DNA of 64,000 bases from Stenotrophomonas sp. NA06056 (GCF_013364355.1 NZ_CP054931.1:2418001-2482000), one strand, 5' to 3'. Counted from the first letter of the stretch, positions 14,830 through 25,657 are shown. Notes: a model not told the origin generated them from the sequence alone. Numbers and translations are program-made.

Positions 14830-17367
14830 ATGGATCTCACAACTCAATTGCAGCAAGTCGTAGAAGGAGTACAGAGCGGCAAGATTGGAGCCGAACTGGA
14901 GGGAATTTTTTTTCCTTTGGGCTCACCCGTCCCGGCGGAGCGCGACCTATGGGACTACAAGGCCGACTTCAGAGCAGACAAGCTTGCTTATGCTGAGCTC
15001 GCAAAAGATATCACTGCATTCCATAATTCGTACGGCGGATACATATTAATTGGCGTCAATGAGAAGATTCGCGACGAGATATTCGAAACCTGCGGTTACA
15101 ACCGCCCTCAAGATTTCGTCATCAGCCTAAAGGGTGCAATTGACTCATATTGCTCATCACAAATACCAATCTCCGTAGGCGACATTTTCCCTCAAAAAAG
15201 AACAGTCGCTTATATCTTTATACCTCGCAGAACACCAGAATCACCCCCAGTGTTCCTCCAGCGCAACGGCCCTGATATCAAGCCAGGGAAGCCTATCTTC
15301 CTCGAGAAGACCACTTATTTTCGGCAGGGCGATAGGAGTCTACCAGCAACAATCAGCCAGCAATGGGAATTTCTAAACGGACTAAGGAATCCGGATGAGC
15401 TATTGACAGGGCGAAACATTGTCTCCTCTGCGACCCCCTCATCAAGAATCATTCCAAACAATCTTCCTGATAGAAACGTAATATGCTCACATCTTTACGG
15501 CAGAGAAGATATTCTCTCCGACCTGTGGGCATGGATTGCTGATGAACTCGAACCAGTTCGCCTACTAGCCGGCGCGGGAGGCAAAGGAAAAACCTCCATA
15601 GCGTACGAATTCGCAAGCCGCTTCTTCAGGAACGCGCCACTCCCATACATTCAAGTGTTGTGGCTATCTGCAAAGAAGCGACAGTTCCGCGCGGATCGAA
15701 ATGATTTTGTAGACTTGCCACACAGCTGGTATGAAAACCCTCGAGAGCTTCTTGAGTCGCTGTGCTTGAATACAGCTGCAATTCTAGATGGGCAAGAATC
15801 AGAAGAGACAGAGTACACGCTACAGAAAAAATTGCGGACAAGTCTTAAGGAGATTCCGTCGTTCATAATTGTGGATGACATTGACTCATTGGAAGCAAAT
15901 GAGCAGCGGCGTGTCTTCGAAATTGTTCAACAGTTATCCGCAGGGGCGAACTCAAAGTTCCTACTGACAACTCGAGCCAATTATGCGTTCTCAAACGAGC
16001 AATGCATCGTTGTGGGCGGCTTAAGGGGGGAGGCTTACATATCCTTCGTTAAGGATCGAGTTCGTCGGTTGGGGCTTAGCGATCTGAGCCATCGTGATCG
16101 CGATAGGCTTGCGGAGCGAAGTGATGGATCGCCCCTTTGGACCGAATCCATGCTTCGCCTCATGCGGCAAGGTTACACTTTTGATGATGCAGTTTCAGAG
16201 TGGTTCAAAAAGCCAGGCGAGGACGCTCGTGCCGCAGCGCTAAAGAAGGAAATCTCCGCCTTAGGACCCTCTGCAAAGCGCATACTTTTTGTTGCCTCGG
16301 TGCTGCGAGAGTGCTCACGCGCTGAGCTGCTCGATGTCACTAAGTTGGGAATGGTCGAGTTCGATGACGCGCTGACTGAGCTTCAAACTCTATTCCTAGT
16401 CGACGCCCCCAAAATAATAAAGAACGAACCAAGATTTTCCGTCCCAGAATCGACCGCGGCAGCGGTATTTGACGCACAAGCAACCCTCGTAGCGGATCCA
16501 GAGCGACTTCGTCGTTCAGCTCAGGAGTACTTGCAAAGGGCGACTTCATCGGATGGCAAAGCCGCCCGTAGCAAGGTAGGGCTCGCAATAAACCAGACCA
16601 TGGCACTCTTGAAATCTAGTCAACTCCAAGAGGCACTTGCAACAGTAGATCAGGCACTCAATAGAGACCCCAAGAATCCTGACCTATTGCTACTGAGAGG
16701 ACGCTGCCTGAGGGATCTCGATACAGCCAAGGCGGTTGAGGCATTTTCATTGGCACATCAGTTTGGTCAAAGAAAGCCACTTCTCTTTGATCTCTGGTAC
16801 AGCGCGTCCGAGTCACTGGAACAGCACGCGGCAACTCTGGATGTAGCGAACCTTGCAGTTGACTTTATGGCGGACAATGCGAAATGGCTGCCACTGAGGG
16901 CTCGAGCATATGTACAGATTGCCCTGATGCGCAATCGGGATAGCCAGTCCTCCTCCTCAATTGAACTCCTCCTAAAGGCAGCGTCGGACATTCGGGAGTC
17001 AATCACCCTTACCAGGCACTCCACGAAGGAAGCAGAGGCACATCGTGCAGATCTTCGATCAATTCATGATGTAGCTTGGAAGCTTGCCTCTGGTCAGGAC
17101 GCTCACTCCAATCTTCAGGCATTCGATGTTGCAGTAACAAGCCTCACTAATGGGGACTATCGGGAAGAGTGCTTTGAAAGGCTTGTATCGTCGACATCTA
17201 AGCTGGCCACGAATGTCGCATCTCAGGGGCCTACAGTATCAAGAGGTGCTCGTTCTCGCATTTCTCGAGCCCTTCGCGCACTACAGTCCATACAACCTTC
17301 TAGACTTGGGACCTCGCGAGCCGCCATTTGGAAGGGGGCTCTTTTGGCGATCGAATCAATGGGGTAG
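14830..17367 (+). CDS. Schlafen/AlbA_2-STAND NTPase-TPR protein, probable antiphage factor
   Basis: This 845-residue protein has three parts. The first, about 38-185, is an AlbA_2/Schlafen-like domain: LWDYKADF, ITAFHNSYGGYILIGVN (61-77) and YFRQGDRSLPAT (163-174). The second is a STAND/NB-ARC-like ATPase: P-loop GAGGKGKT (248-255), Walker B FIIVDDID (345-352), LLTTRA sensor (379-384) and GSPL (433-436). The third is a helical C-terminus with TPR-like repeats from about 580 (LATVDQALNRDPKNPDLLLL). STAND proteins with sensor repeats and an N-terminal effector are a widespread bacterial immune design; this effector type is inferred to be nuclease or DNA/RNA-binding. The acidic catalytic triad of animal Schlafen nucleases could not be confirmed. 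It sits beside a restriction system in the guaA-proximal island. Start: ATG 14830. Confidence 0.8.
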   Translation: MDLTTQLQQVVEGVQSGKIGAELEGIFFPLGSPVPAERDLWDYKADFRADKLAYAELAKDITAFHNSYGGYILIGVNEKIRDEIFETCGYNRPQDFVISLKGAIDSYCSSQIPISVGDIFPQKRTVAYIFIPRRTPESPPVFLQRNGPDIKPGKPIFLEKTTYFRQGDRSLPATISQQWEFLNGLRNPDELLTGRNIVSSATPSSRIIPNNLPDRNVICSHLYGREDILSDLWAWIADELEPVRLLAGAGGKGKTSIAYEFASRFFRNAPLPYIQVLWLSAKKRQFRADRNDFVDLPHSWYENPRELLESLCLNTAAILDGQESEETEYTLQKKLRTSLKEIPSFIIVDDIDSLEANEQRRVFEIVQQLSAGANSKFLLTTRANYAFSNEQCIVVGGLRGEAYISFVKDRVRRLGLSDLSHRDRDRLAERSDGSPLWTESMLRLMRQGYTFDDAVSEWFKKPGEDARAAALKKEISALGPSAKRILFVASVLRECSRAELLDVTKLGMVEFDDALTELQTLFLVDAPKIIKNEPRFSVPESTAAAVFDAQATLVADPERLRRSAQEYLQRATSSDGKAARSKVGLAINQTMALLKSSQLQEALATVDQALNRDPKNPDLLLLRGRCLRDLDTAKAVEAFSLAHQFGQRKPLLFDLWYSASESLEQHAATLDVANLAVDFMADNAKWLPLRARAYVQIALMRNRDSQSSSSIELLLKAASDIRESITLTRHSTKEAEAHRADLRSIHDVAWKLASGQDAHSNLQAFDVAVTSLTNGDYREECFERLVSSTSKLATNVASQGPTVSRGARSRISRALRALQSIQPSRLGTSRAAIWKGALLAIESMG

Positions 17368-17419
17368 ACAAGTCGAACAAGAGGATATTCGCTCTACTAG
17401 CAAGCTGCTCAAACAACAA

Positions 17420-17437
17420 GGGCGCCTCTCGGCGCCC
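17420..17437. terminator. bidirectional intrinsic terminator of guaA and the island
   Basis: GGGCGCC-TCTC-GGCGCCC is a perfect hairpin. It is followed on plus by TCGTTCTTT and on minus by TTGTTGTTT, so it can end both the convergent STAND gene transcript and guaA. Confidence 0.75.
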
Positions 17438-17450
17438 TCGTTCTTTCAAC

Positions 17451-19016
17451 TCATTCCCACTCAATAGTCGCTGGCGGCTTCCCCGAGATGTCATAAACCA
17501 CCCTCGACACCCCCCGCAACTCATTGATGATCCGGTTGCTCACCGTCCCCAGGAACTCATACGGCAGATGCGCCCAGTGCGCCGTCATGAAGTCGATCGT
17601 CTCCACGGCCCGCAGCGCAATCACCCACTCATAAGCCCGCGCGTCACCCACCACGCCCACCGACTTCACCGGCAGGAACACGGCAAACGCCTGGCTGGTC
17701 TTGTCGTACAGGTCGGCCTTGCGCAGCTCATCAATGAAGATGGCATCGGCCTTGGCCAACAGCTCGGCGTATTCGCGCTTCACTTCGCCCAGGATGCGCA
17801 CACCCAGGCCCGGGCCCGGGAACGGATGGCGATAGACCATGCTGCGCGGCAGGCCCAGCTCCACGCCGAGGCGGCGCACTTCGTCCTTGAACAGCTCGCG
17901 CAGCGGCTCCACCAGGCCCAGCTTCATGTGCTCCGGCAGGCCGCCCACGTTGTGGTGGCTCTTGATCACATGCGCCTTGCCGGTCTTGCTGCCGGCCGAC
18001 TCGATCACGTCCGGGTAGATGGTGCCCTGCGCCAGCCACTTGGCGTTCTTCAGCTTGTTCGACTCTTCGTCGAAGATCTCAACGAACAGGTTGCCGATGA
18101 TCTTGCGCTTGGCTTCCGGGTCGCTCACGCCTTCCAGCGCGTTGAAGTAACGGTCGGCGGCATTCACGCGCACCACCTTTACGCCCATGTGCTCGGCGAA
18201 CATCGCCATCACCTGGTCGCCTTCCTGCCAACGCAGCAGGCCGGTATCCACGAACACGCAGGTCAGCTTCTCGCCGATGGCCTTGTGCAGCAGTGCAGCC
18301 ACCACGGACGAATCGACGCCGCCGGACAGGCCCAGGATCACTTCGTCATCGCCCACTTGATCTCTTACGCGGGCAATCTGGTCGTCGATGATGTTGGCGG
18401 CGGTCCACAGGGTCTGGCAGCCGCACACATCCACCACGAAGCGGCGCAGCAGTGCCTGGCCTTGCAGGGTGTGGGTCACTTCCGGGTGGAACTGCACGCC
18501 GTACCAGCGCTTTTCTTCGTTGGCCATGGCGGCCACCGGAATGCGGTCGGTGGTAGCGGTGATGGTGAAGCCCGGCGGTGCAACGGAGACGTGGTCGCCG
18601 TGGCTCATCCAGACATTCAACTTCGGCTCGCCGCCGTGGTCGCTCAGGCCCTTGAACAGTGCATCCGGGTTGATCACGTTCACTTCGGCGTGGCCGAATT
18701 CGCGCTGGTCAGCGGCTTCGGTGGCACCGCCCAGCTGCGCGGCCAGGGTCTGCATGCCGTAGCAGATGCCGAAGATCGGCAGGCCGCTGTCGAACACTTC
18801 CTGCGGCGCGGCGGGCGCGCCCGGCAGCGTGGTCGATTCCGGACCACCGGACAGGATGATGCCCTTGGCGCCGAAGCCGGCAATCTCGGCCGGGTTGTGG
18901 TCCCACGCCCAGATCTCGCAGTAGACGCCCAGCTCGCGGATGCGGCGGGCAATCAGCTGCGTGTACTGCGCGCCGAAGTCGAGGATGAGGATCTTGTCGT
19001 TATGGATGTTGGTCAT
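17451..19016 (-). CDS. guaA: GMP synthase (glutamine-hydrolysing)
   Basis: This is a 521-residue full-length GMP synthetase. The N-terminal class I glutamine amidotransferase carries Cys85 (GICYG), His177 and Glu179 (FHPE). The PP-loop ATP pyrophosphatase motif SGGVDSS is at 231-237, and the C-terminal GMP synthase dimerisation domain ends in ATIEWE. It converts XMP to GMP with ATP and glutamine, the last step of guanine nucleotide synthesis. It lies 109 bp after guaB, with a hairpin in the gap. Its 3' end adjoins the accessory island; guaA 3' ends are a known integration hotspot. Confidence 0.98.
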   Translation of the reverse strand: MTNIHNDKILILDFGAQYTQLIARRIRELGVYCEIWAWDHNPAEIAGFGAKGIILSGGPESTTLPGAPAAPQEVFDSGLPIFGICYGMQTLAAQLGGATEAADQREFGHAEVNVINPDALFKGLSDHGGEPKLNVWMSHGDHVSVAPPGFTITATTDRIPVAAMANEEKRWYGVQFHPEVTHTLQGQALLRRFVVDVCGCQTLWTAANIIDDQIARVRDQVGDDEVILGLSGGVDSSVVAALLHKAIGEKLTCVFVDTGLLRWQEGDQVMAMFAEHMGVKVVRVNAADRYFNALEGVSDPEAKRKIIGNLFVEIFDEESNKLKNAKWLAQGTIYPDVIESAGSKTGKAHVIKSHHNVGGLPEHMKLGLVEPLRELFKDEVRRLGVELGLPRSMVYRHPFPGPGLGVRILGEVKREYAELLAKADAIFIDELRKADLYDKTSQAFAVFLPVKSVGVVGDARAYEWVIALRAVETIDFMTAHWAHLPYEFLGTVSNRIINELRGVSRVVYDISGKPPATIEWE

Positions 19017-19077
19017 GGCGCCCCGGCAATGCAGTAGGGAAAACGAAAACGTCAGATTTTTTCAGCGGCAGATGGAG

Positions 19078-19113
19078 AAAGAGGAACGGGAATCAGCTTC
19101 CTCGTTCCTCTTT
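19078..19113. terminator. long hairpin between guaB and guaA
   Basis: AAAGAGGAACG (19078-19088) pairs with CGTTCCTCTTT (19103-19113), with an inner GGAA/TTCC. On the minus strand it follows guaB and precedes guaA by about 60 bases. It may reduce read-through or protect the mRNA end. There is only a short T-run, so it is not a classical terminator. Confidence 0.45.
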
Positions 19114-19125
19114 GCTCGTCCCGCA

Positions 19126-20619
<1,494 letters not shown>

Positions 20620-20731
20620 CCCTGTTTTGGCGGCCTGTGGCAGGGGGTAGATGCGACGCAGTGTCGCGCGGGCGAAGATCTATTCAGGACACCCGGGTCA
20701 CTGCCCTTGGCGGGTGAGGACCACCGCCCTT

Positions 20732-21277
20732 GGTGGGTGCGGACCGTTGGTCCGCACAATCCCTCAGACACCTGTACCCCAGCAGAAATCCTACTCTCTG
20801 GCATTGTGCCGACCAACGGTCGGCACCCACCAACAGCAGATCTCCCCAACAGCCCCTCGGGCCAGATCCCTCGCCTTCGGTGGGTGCGGACCGTTGGTCC
20901 GCACAATCCCTCAGACACCTGTACCCCAGCAGAAATCCTACTCTCTGGCATTGTGCCGACCAACGGTCGGCACCCACCAACAGCAGATCTCCCCAACAGC
21001 CCCTCGGGCCAGATCCCCCGCCTTCGGCGGGTGCGGACCGTTGGTCCGCACAATCCCTCAGACACCTGTACCCCAGCAGGAATCCCACCCCTCCGGCATT
21101 GTGCCGACCAACGGTCGGCACCCACCAACAGCAGATCTCCCCAACAGCCCCTCGGGCCAGATCCCCCGCCTTCGGTGGGTGCGGACCGTTGGTCCGCACA
21201 ATCCCTCAGACACCTGTACCCCAGCAGGAATCCCACCCCCTCTGGCATTGTGCCGACCAACGGTCGGCACCCACCCA
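20732..21277. repeat. 3.7-copy tandem array of a ~147-bp double-REP unit
   Basis: Units start at 20732, 20879, 21026 and 21174 (period 147, 147, 148), the last partial. Each unit holds two different perfect palindromes, GTGCGGACC/GGTCCGCAC and GTGCCGACC/GGTCGGCAC, separated by about 50 bp. Sequence between units is also nearly identical, so the whole pair was amplified together. The two hairpins differ by complementary changes. The array occupies the guaB-folD gap. Confidence 0.9.
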
Positions 21278-21311
21278 CAAAAGACACACACCTACAGAAG
21301 AGCAGAACCCA

Positions 21312-22190
21312 TCAGACCCCAGCTTCCGCCGCTTCCAACGTGTTCTGCATCAACGTGGCCACGGTCATCGGGCCCACGCCGCCCGGCACCGGGGTGATCC
21401 AGCTCGCCCGCTGCGCTGCAGCCTCAAATCCAACGTCACCCACCAACCGGCCGTCATCCAACCGGTTGATACCCACATCAATCACCACCGCGCCCGGCTT
21501 CACCCACTCGCCCGGCACGATACCCGGGCGGCCCACCGCCACCACCAGGATGTCGGCGTTGCGCACGGCCTGTTCCAGCACGTCCTTGGGGGTGAACTTG
21601 TGGCAGCTGGTCACGGTGCAGCCGGCAATCAGCAGCTCCAGGCCCATCGGGCGGCCGACGTGGTTGCTCACGCCGACGATGGTGGCGTTGCGGCCGCGCA
21701 CCGGCTGGTCGGTGTGGCCCAGCAGCGTGGTGATGCCGCGCGGGGTGCACGGGCGCAGGCCGAATTCGCGCAGGGCCAAGTGGCCGACGTTTTCCGGATG
21801 GAAGCCGTCCACGTCCTTGCGCGGGTCGATGCGCTGGATCAGGCGGCGCGCATCCGGGATACCCGGCAGCGGCAGCTGGATCAGGATGCCGTTGATCTTC
21901 GGGTCGGCGTTGAGCTGGTCGATCAGGTCGAGCAGCTCGGCCTCGGTGGTGCCGGCCGGCAGATCGTAGTCATAGGCTTCGATGCCGACCTTCTCGGCCG
22001 CGCGGCGCTTGTTGCGCACGTACACGGTCGAGGCCGGGTCGCCCCCCACCAGCACCACGGCCAGGCCCGGGCGGCTGCCACCGGCGGCAACACGGGCGTC
22101 GACCCGCACCTTCAGGCTGTCGAGCAGGTCCTCGGCGATACGGCGGCCATCGAGGATGCGGGCAGGAAGCTGGGGGGCGGAGTCGGTCAT
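21312..22190 (-). CDS. folD: bifunctional methylenetetrahydrofolate dehydrogenase/cyclohydrolase
   Basis: This is a 292-residue FolD. The N-terminal catalytic domain has [14 protein letters not shown], with the lysine of the YxxxK-type motif, and GILIQLPLP. The NADP-binding domain carries [15 protein letters not shown] and the C-terminal PGGVGPMT. It interconverts methylene-, methenyl- and formyl-THF to supply one-carbon units for purines and thymidylate, fitting its position near the guanine genes. The start at 22190 was taken as the full-length ATG; the N-terminus includes [15 protein letters not shown]. Upstream, GGGGAC...GTCCCC at about 22212 could form a short hairpin in the leader. There is no fusion or truncation. 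Confidence 0.97.
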   Translation of the reverse strand: MTDSAPQLPARILDGRRIAEDLLDSLKVRVDARVAAGGSRPGLAVVLVGGDPASTVYVRNKRRAAEKVGIEAYDYDLPAGTTEAELLDLIDQLNADPKINGILIQLPLPGIPDARRLIQRIDPRKDVDGFHPENVGHLALREFGLRPCTPRGITTLLGHTDQPVRGRNATIVGVSNHVGRPMGLELLIAGCTVTSCHKFTPKDVLEQAVRNADILVVAVGRPGIVPGEWVKPGAVVIDVGINRLDDGRLVGDVGFEAAAQRASWITPVPGGVGPMTVATLMQNTLEAAEAGV

Positions 22191-22276
22191 CGGGGGCAGG
22201 CGTGGGGCGGCGGGGACGCTATTGTCCCCGATTCACGCCCCCTCGCCCACCGGGAATGCTGGCCGCCGCCGCTTCG

Positions 22277-22352
22277 GTAGTGCCGGCCGCTGGCCGGCAA
22301 CCTCATGAACGCAGGAAGCACCGTGCAGCTGCCGGCCAGCGGCCGGCACCAC
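22277..22352. repeat. inverted SMAG dimer
   Basis: GTAG with TGCCGGCC-GCT-GGCCGGCA (22277-22299) is followed by the inverse arm at 22330-22348 with a degenerate CTAC tail. Two REP hairpins face each other between folD and the antiporter gene. Confidence 0.85.
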
Positions 22353-22363
22353 CAGGCTTCAGA

Positions 22364-24199
22364 TCATTCCTCTTCTTCTTCCGGCACGTCATCCGCATTG
22401 AGCGTGCGTGCCTTGCGCTTGGGCGCGGTGAACGGCGTCGGCGTCGGCACACCCGGCAGCGCGCTGCCGAACACCATGTGTGCACCGGCACGCAGGTTGC
22501 CGCCGGCCATTTCCAATTCGAAGCGTTCGGCATCGCGCTCGCGAATCTGCTCGGCGATCTCGCGCGCGTCGTCTTCTTCCGCACCCAGCTCCACCAGCGC
22601 GGCCTGCCCGAACAGCAGCGCCGATTCGAAGGTTTCGCGGATCTGGAAATCCACGCCGGCGTGGATCAGCCGCAGCGAATGCTCACGGTCGAACGAGCGC
22701 ACCAGCAGCTTGGCCTGCGGGAACTGATGCGCCACCAGTTCGACGATGCGGTCGGCGTCCTCGGCATTGTTCACGCAGACCGCGATCGCCCGCGCACTGC
22801 CCGCGCCCGAAGCATGCAGCACGTCCAGGCGGGTGCCGTCGCCGTAATAGATCTTGAAACCGAAACGCTCGGCGTTGTGGATCATCTCCACATCGTTGTC
22901 GATGATGGTCACGTCCACGTCGCGGGCCAGCAGCGACTGGCTGGCCACCTGGCCGAAGCGGCCGAAGCCGATCAGCAGCACGCTGCCGGACAGACCATCT
23001 GCAGTGTCCACGCCTTCCAGGCTGACGGTCGGCTTTGGCGCTACGCGCTTGTAGACCAGCACCACCAGCGGCGTCAGCGCCATCGACAGCACCACCACGG
23101 CGGTGAAGTTGGCATTGATGTCGAGGCTGATCACCCCGGCGCTCGCAGCCGCCGAGAACAGCACGAAGGCGAATTCGCCGCCCTGCGCCATCAGCACGCC
23201 ACGGTCCAGCGCCTGCGCGTGGTCGCTGCCCATGATGCGCGCGACCACGTAGATGCACAGTGCCTTGGCCGCCATCAGTGCGACCACCAGGCCGAGGATC
23301 ATCGGCCAGTTGCCAGCCACCACGCCCAGGTCCAGCGCCATGCCCACGCTGAGGAAGAACAGGCCCAGCAGGATGCCGCGGAATGGTTCGATGTCCGCTT
23401 CGATCTGGTGACGGAAGGTCGATTCGCTCAGCAGCACGCCGGCCAGGAATGCGCCCATCGCCATCGACAGGCCGGACAGCTGCATCAACAGCGCCGCGCC
23501 CAGCACCACCAGCAGTGCGGCGGCGGTCATCACTTCGCGCGCCTTCGATTCGGCCAGCACGCGGAACAGCGGGTTGAGCAGGAAGCGGCCGACCAGCACC
23601 AGGCCGACGATGGCGCCCACGCCCATCGCCACCGACATCCAGCGCGAACCCTCGCCATCGGCGCTACCGGCAGCCGGCGCCATCCACGCCACCAGCGCCA
23701 GCAACGGCACGATCAGCAGGTCTTCGAACAACAGGATCGAAACGATCTTCTGCCCCGACGGCAGCGCGATGTCGCCGCGCTCGGCCAGCAACTGCATCAC
23801 CACGGCGGTGGAGGTCAGCACGAAACCGGTGGCACCGATGAAGGCGACCTGCCACGGCAGCCCGAACAGCTTGGCGATGCTGGTCAGCACCAGCGCGCAG
23901 GTGACGATCTGCAGCGTGCCCAGCCCGAAGATTTCCTTGCGCAGGCTCCACAGGTGCGAGGGCCGCATTTCCAGGCCGATGACGAACAGGAACATGACCA
24001 CGCCGAGTTCGGCGGTATGCAGGATCGCCTGCGGGTCGGAGAACCAGCCCAGCCCGAACGGACCGATCGCCAGGCCGGCGGCAAAGTAGCCCAGTACCGA
24101 GCCCAGGCCGAGCCGACGGAACAGCGGCACCATCACCACCGCTGCGCCCAACAGGGCGACGACCTTGACCAGCTCGCTGGTCGCTGCTTCTACCGCCAT
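22364..24199 (-). CDS. monovalent cation:proton antiporter, KefB/KefC-like (CPA2)
   Basis: This is a 611-residue membrane protein. The N-terminal 380 or so residues form about 12-13 transmembrane helices of a Na/K-H exchanger (YFAAGLAIGPFGLG, ELGVVMFLFVIGLEM). A TrkA-N/RCK domain follows, with LLIGFGRFGQVASQSLL near residue 425. It has no KefF-like partner here. Glutathione adducts gate Kef proteins in other bacteria; here gating is unknown. The C-terminal tail is acidic (PEEEEE). It is probably a K+ efflux system for electrophile or pH stress. Start ATG 24199 has a hydrophobic N-terminus immediately after it. Confidence 0.88.
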   Translation of the reverse strand: MAVEAATSELVKVVALLGAAVVMVPLFRRLGLGSVLGYFAAGLAIGPFGLGWFSDPQAILHTAELGVVMFLFVIGLEMRPSHLWSLRKEIFGLGTLQIVTCALVLTSIAKLFGLPWQVAFIGATGFVLTSTAVVMQLLAERGDIALPSGQKIVSILLFEDLLIVPLLALVAWMAPAAGSADGEGSRWMSVAMGVGAIVGLVLVGRFLLNPLFRVLAESKAREVMTAAALLVVLGAALLMQLSGLSMAMGAFLAGVLLSESTFRHQIEADIEPFRGILLGLFFLSVGMALDLGVVAGNWPMILGLVVALMAAKALCIYVVARIMGSDHAQALDRGVLMAQGGEFAFVLFSAAASAGVISLDINANFTAVVVLSMALTPLVVLVYKRVAPKPTVSLEGVDTADGLSGSVLLIGFGRFGQVASQSLLARDVDVTIIDNDVEMIHNAERFGFKIYYGDGTRLDVLHASGAGSARAIAVCVNNAEDADRIVELVAHQFPQAKLLVRSFDREHSLRLIHAGVDFQIRETFESALLFGQAALVELGAEEDDAREIAEQIRERDAERFELEMAGGNLRAGAHMVFGSALPGVPTPTPFTAPKRKARTLNADDVPEEEEE

Positions 24200-24520
24200 G
24201 CGGTGTTTTCCCCAAGATCCAGAATCGGGTTCAACAATAGAGCAATGCCGATGACGGCAATAGCACGCATGTTGCGTCGGATTGTCTTGGAGATGGAACG
24301 ATAGCGGGAACGAGCCCCGACATCATCCTGAAACCCGATACATCCATCCACGCATGGCGTGGATCTACTGATGCGCCGGTAGATCCACGCCATGCGTGGA
24401 TGACGCCCAACCGGGTTCGCCTACGCCAGTAGATCCACGCCATGCGTGGATGACGCCCCAACCGGGTTCGCCCACGCCAGTAGATCCACGCCATGCGTGG
24501 ATGAGGCCCCGACCACGCCC
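24200..24520. other. 321-bp gap dominated by REP repeats
   Basis: The region holds the four-hairpin SMAG array at 24346-24502, no gene, and the upstream sequence of the antiporter. Confidence 0.7.
24346..24502. repeat. four SMAG hairpins, three in tandem (~50-bp period)
   Basis: One inverted copy (24346-24368) is followed by three direct copies of GTAG plus ATCCACGC-CAT-GCGTGGAT, with GTAG starting at 24379, 24429 and 24480. The intervening sequence (GACGCCC...CCGGGTTCGCC) is also repeated, showing recent amplification. Confidence 0.9.
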
Positions 24521-25657
24521 TCACCCGCCCCGACAAAACGCGGCGTAATCGATATACCCGGGGAATGGCACACCCGGCGCACACACCGGGCACCGCGTGT
24601 CCGGGCCAATGCCGGTCTCGCGGAAACGCATGCCCAGCGCGTCGAAGCGCAGCAGGCGCCCGACCAGCGGCTCGCCGATGCCCAGCAGCAGCTTCAGCAC
24701 CTCGGTGGCCTGCAGCACGCCAGCCAGCCCCGGCAGCACGCCCAGCACACCCGCCTCGGAGCAGTTGGGTGCGAACTCCGGCGGCGGCGGCTCCGGGAAC
24801 AGGCAGCGGTAGCACGGCGCCACGCCACGCTGGCGGCCCGCATCGAACACGCTTACCTGGCCGTCGAAGCGCTCGATGGCGGCATAGACCATCGGCTTGG
24901 CGTGCTTGATGCAGGCGTCGTTGAGCAGGTAGCGCAACGGGAAGTTGTCCGACCCGTCCAGCACCACGTCGACGTCCTGCAGCAGGCGATCCACGTTCTC
25001 CGAGGTCACCCGCTCCGGCACGGCCTCGACCTCGATGGACGGGTTCAATGCCAGCAGTCGTTCACGCGCCGAATCGACCTTCAACTGGCCGACGCTGGCC
25101 TCGGTATGCACGATCTGCCGGTGCAGGTTGCTGCGCTCGACACGGTCGTGGTCGGCAAAACGCAGGTGCCCTACCCCGGCCGCGGCCAGATAGAAGCCAG
25201 CCGGTGCACCCAGGCCACCGGCCCCCAGCACCAGCACCCGCGACTGCTGCAGCCGGCGCTGTCCGGCCTCGCCGACCTGCGGCAGCAACAGGTGGCGCGA
25301 ATAGCGGTCGTAGAAATCGCGGTCGGCAGCGCTGGTCAGCGGCTGCACCAGCGGCAGCGACAACTCACGCCAGGCCACGGTGCCGCCAGCGACGGAGCTC
25401 ACATTCGTGTAGCCCGCATCCAGCAGCGCCTGCGCCGCATCGGCCGAGCGCTTGCCGCTCTGGCAGATCAGCAGGATCTCCTGTTCCGGCAGCGGCAGAT
25501 GCGCAGCCGCGTCGGCCAGCAGCTCGCCTTTGGCCACGCCGCGCGCGCCTTCGGCCATGCCGCCCGCCCGCTCGTGCGCCTCTCGCACGTCGATCAGCAC
25601 GGCGCCATGGGCCAGGCGTGCGCGCGCCTGTTCGGGGGAAAGCTCTGGAATGCTCAT
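24521..25657 (-). CDS. rhodanese-MoeB/ThiF fusion, probable sulfur-carrier adenylyltransferase
   Basis: This is a 378-residue protein. Residues 1-105 form a rhodanese domain (LIDVREAHERAGG, active Cys65 in CQSGKR). Residues about 110-378 form a ThiF/MoeB E1-like domain with GAGGLG (145-150), DDFPL-like ATP contacts and zinc ligands CYRC (282-285) and CPVC (356-359). It adenylates the C-terminus of a small carrier (MoaD or ThiS), and the rhodanese may pass sulfur to it. In eukaryotic MOCS3/Uba4 and many bacterial MoeBR proteins the rhodanese is C-terminal, so the domain order here is reversed. Start ATG 25657 follows a TACAAT by seven bases, suggesting leaderless mRNA. Specific carrier unknown. 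Confidence 0.86.
   Translation of the reverse strand: MSIPELSPEQARARLAHGAVLIDVREAHERAGGMAEGARGVAKGELLADAAAHLPLPEQEILLICQSGKRSADAAQALLDAGYTNVSSVAGGTVAWRELSLPLVQPLTSAADRDFYDRYSRHLLLPQVGEAGQRRLQQSRVLVLGAGGLGAPAGFYLAAAGVGHLRFADHDRVERSNLHRQIVHTEASVGQLKVDSARERLLALNPSIEVEAVPERVTSENVDRLLQDVDVVLDGSDNFPLRYLLNDACIKHAKPMVYAAIERFDGQVSVFDAGRQRGVAPCYRCLFPEPPPPEFAPNCSEAGVLGVLPGLAGVLQATEVLKLLLGIGEPLVGRLLRFDALGMRFRETGIGPDTRCPVCAPGVPFPGYIDYAAFCRGG

Noticed and set aside
17420..17470. Attachment site (attL/attR) at guaA
   Set aside because: No second copy of the guaA 3' end and no integrase were found in the window, so an attachment site cannot be claimed.
20732..21277. Possible CRISPR array
   Set aside because: Units are 147 bp, with the parts between hairpins conserved rather than unique, and no cas genes are present.
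20730..22280. Apparent protein of 516 codons across the REP array
   Set aside because: It repeats translated palindromes, lacks a ribosome binding site and overlaps folD in antisense.
24346..24502. Possible CRISPR array of 19-bp palindromes
   Set aside because: The intervals between hairpins repeat the same sequence, and the palindromes carry GTAG heads typical of SMAG elements.
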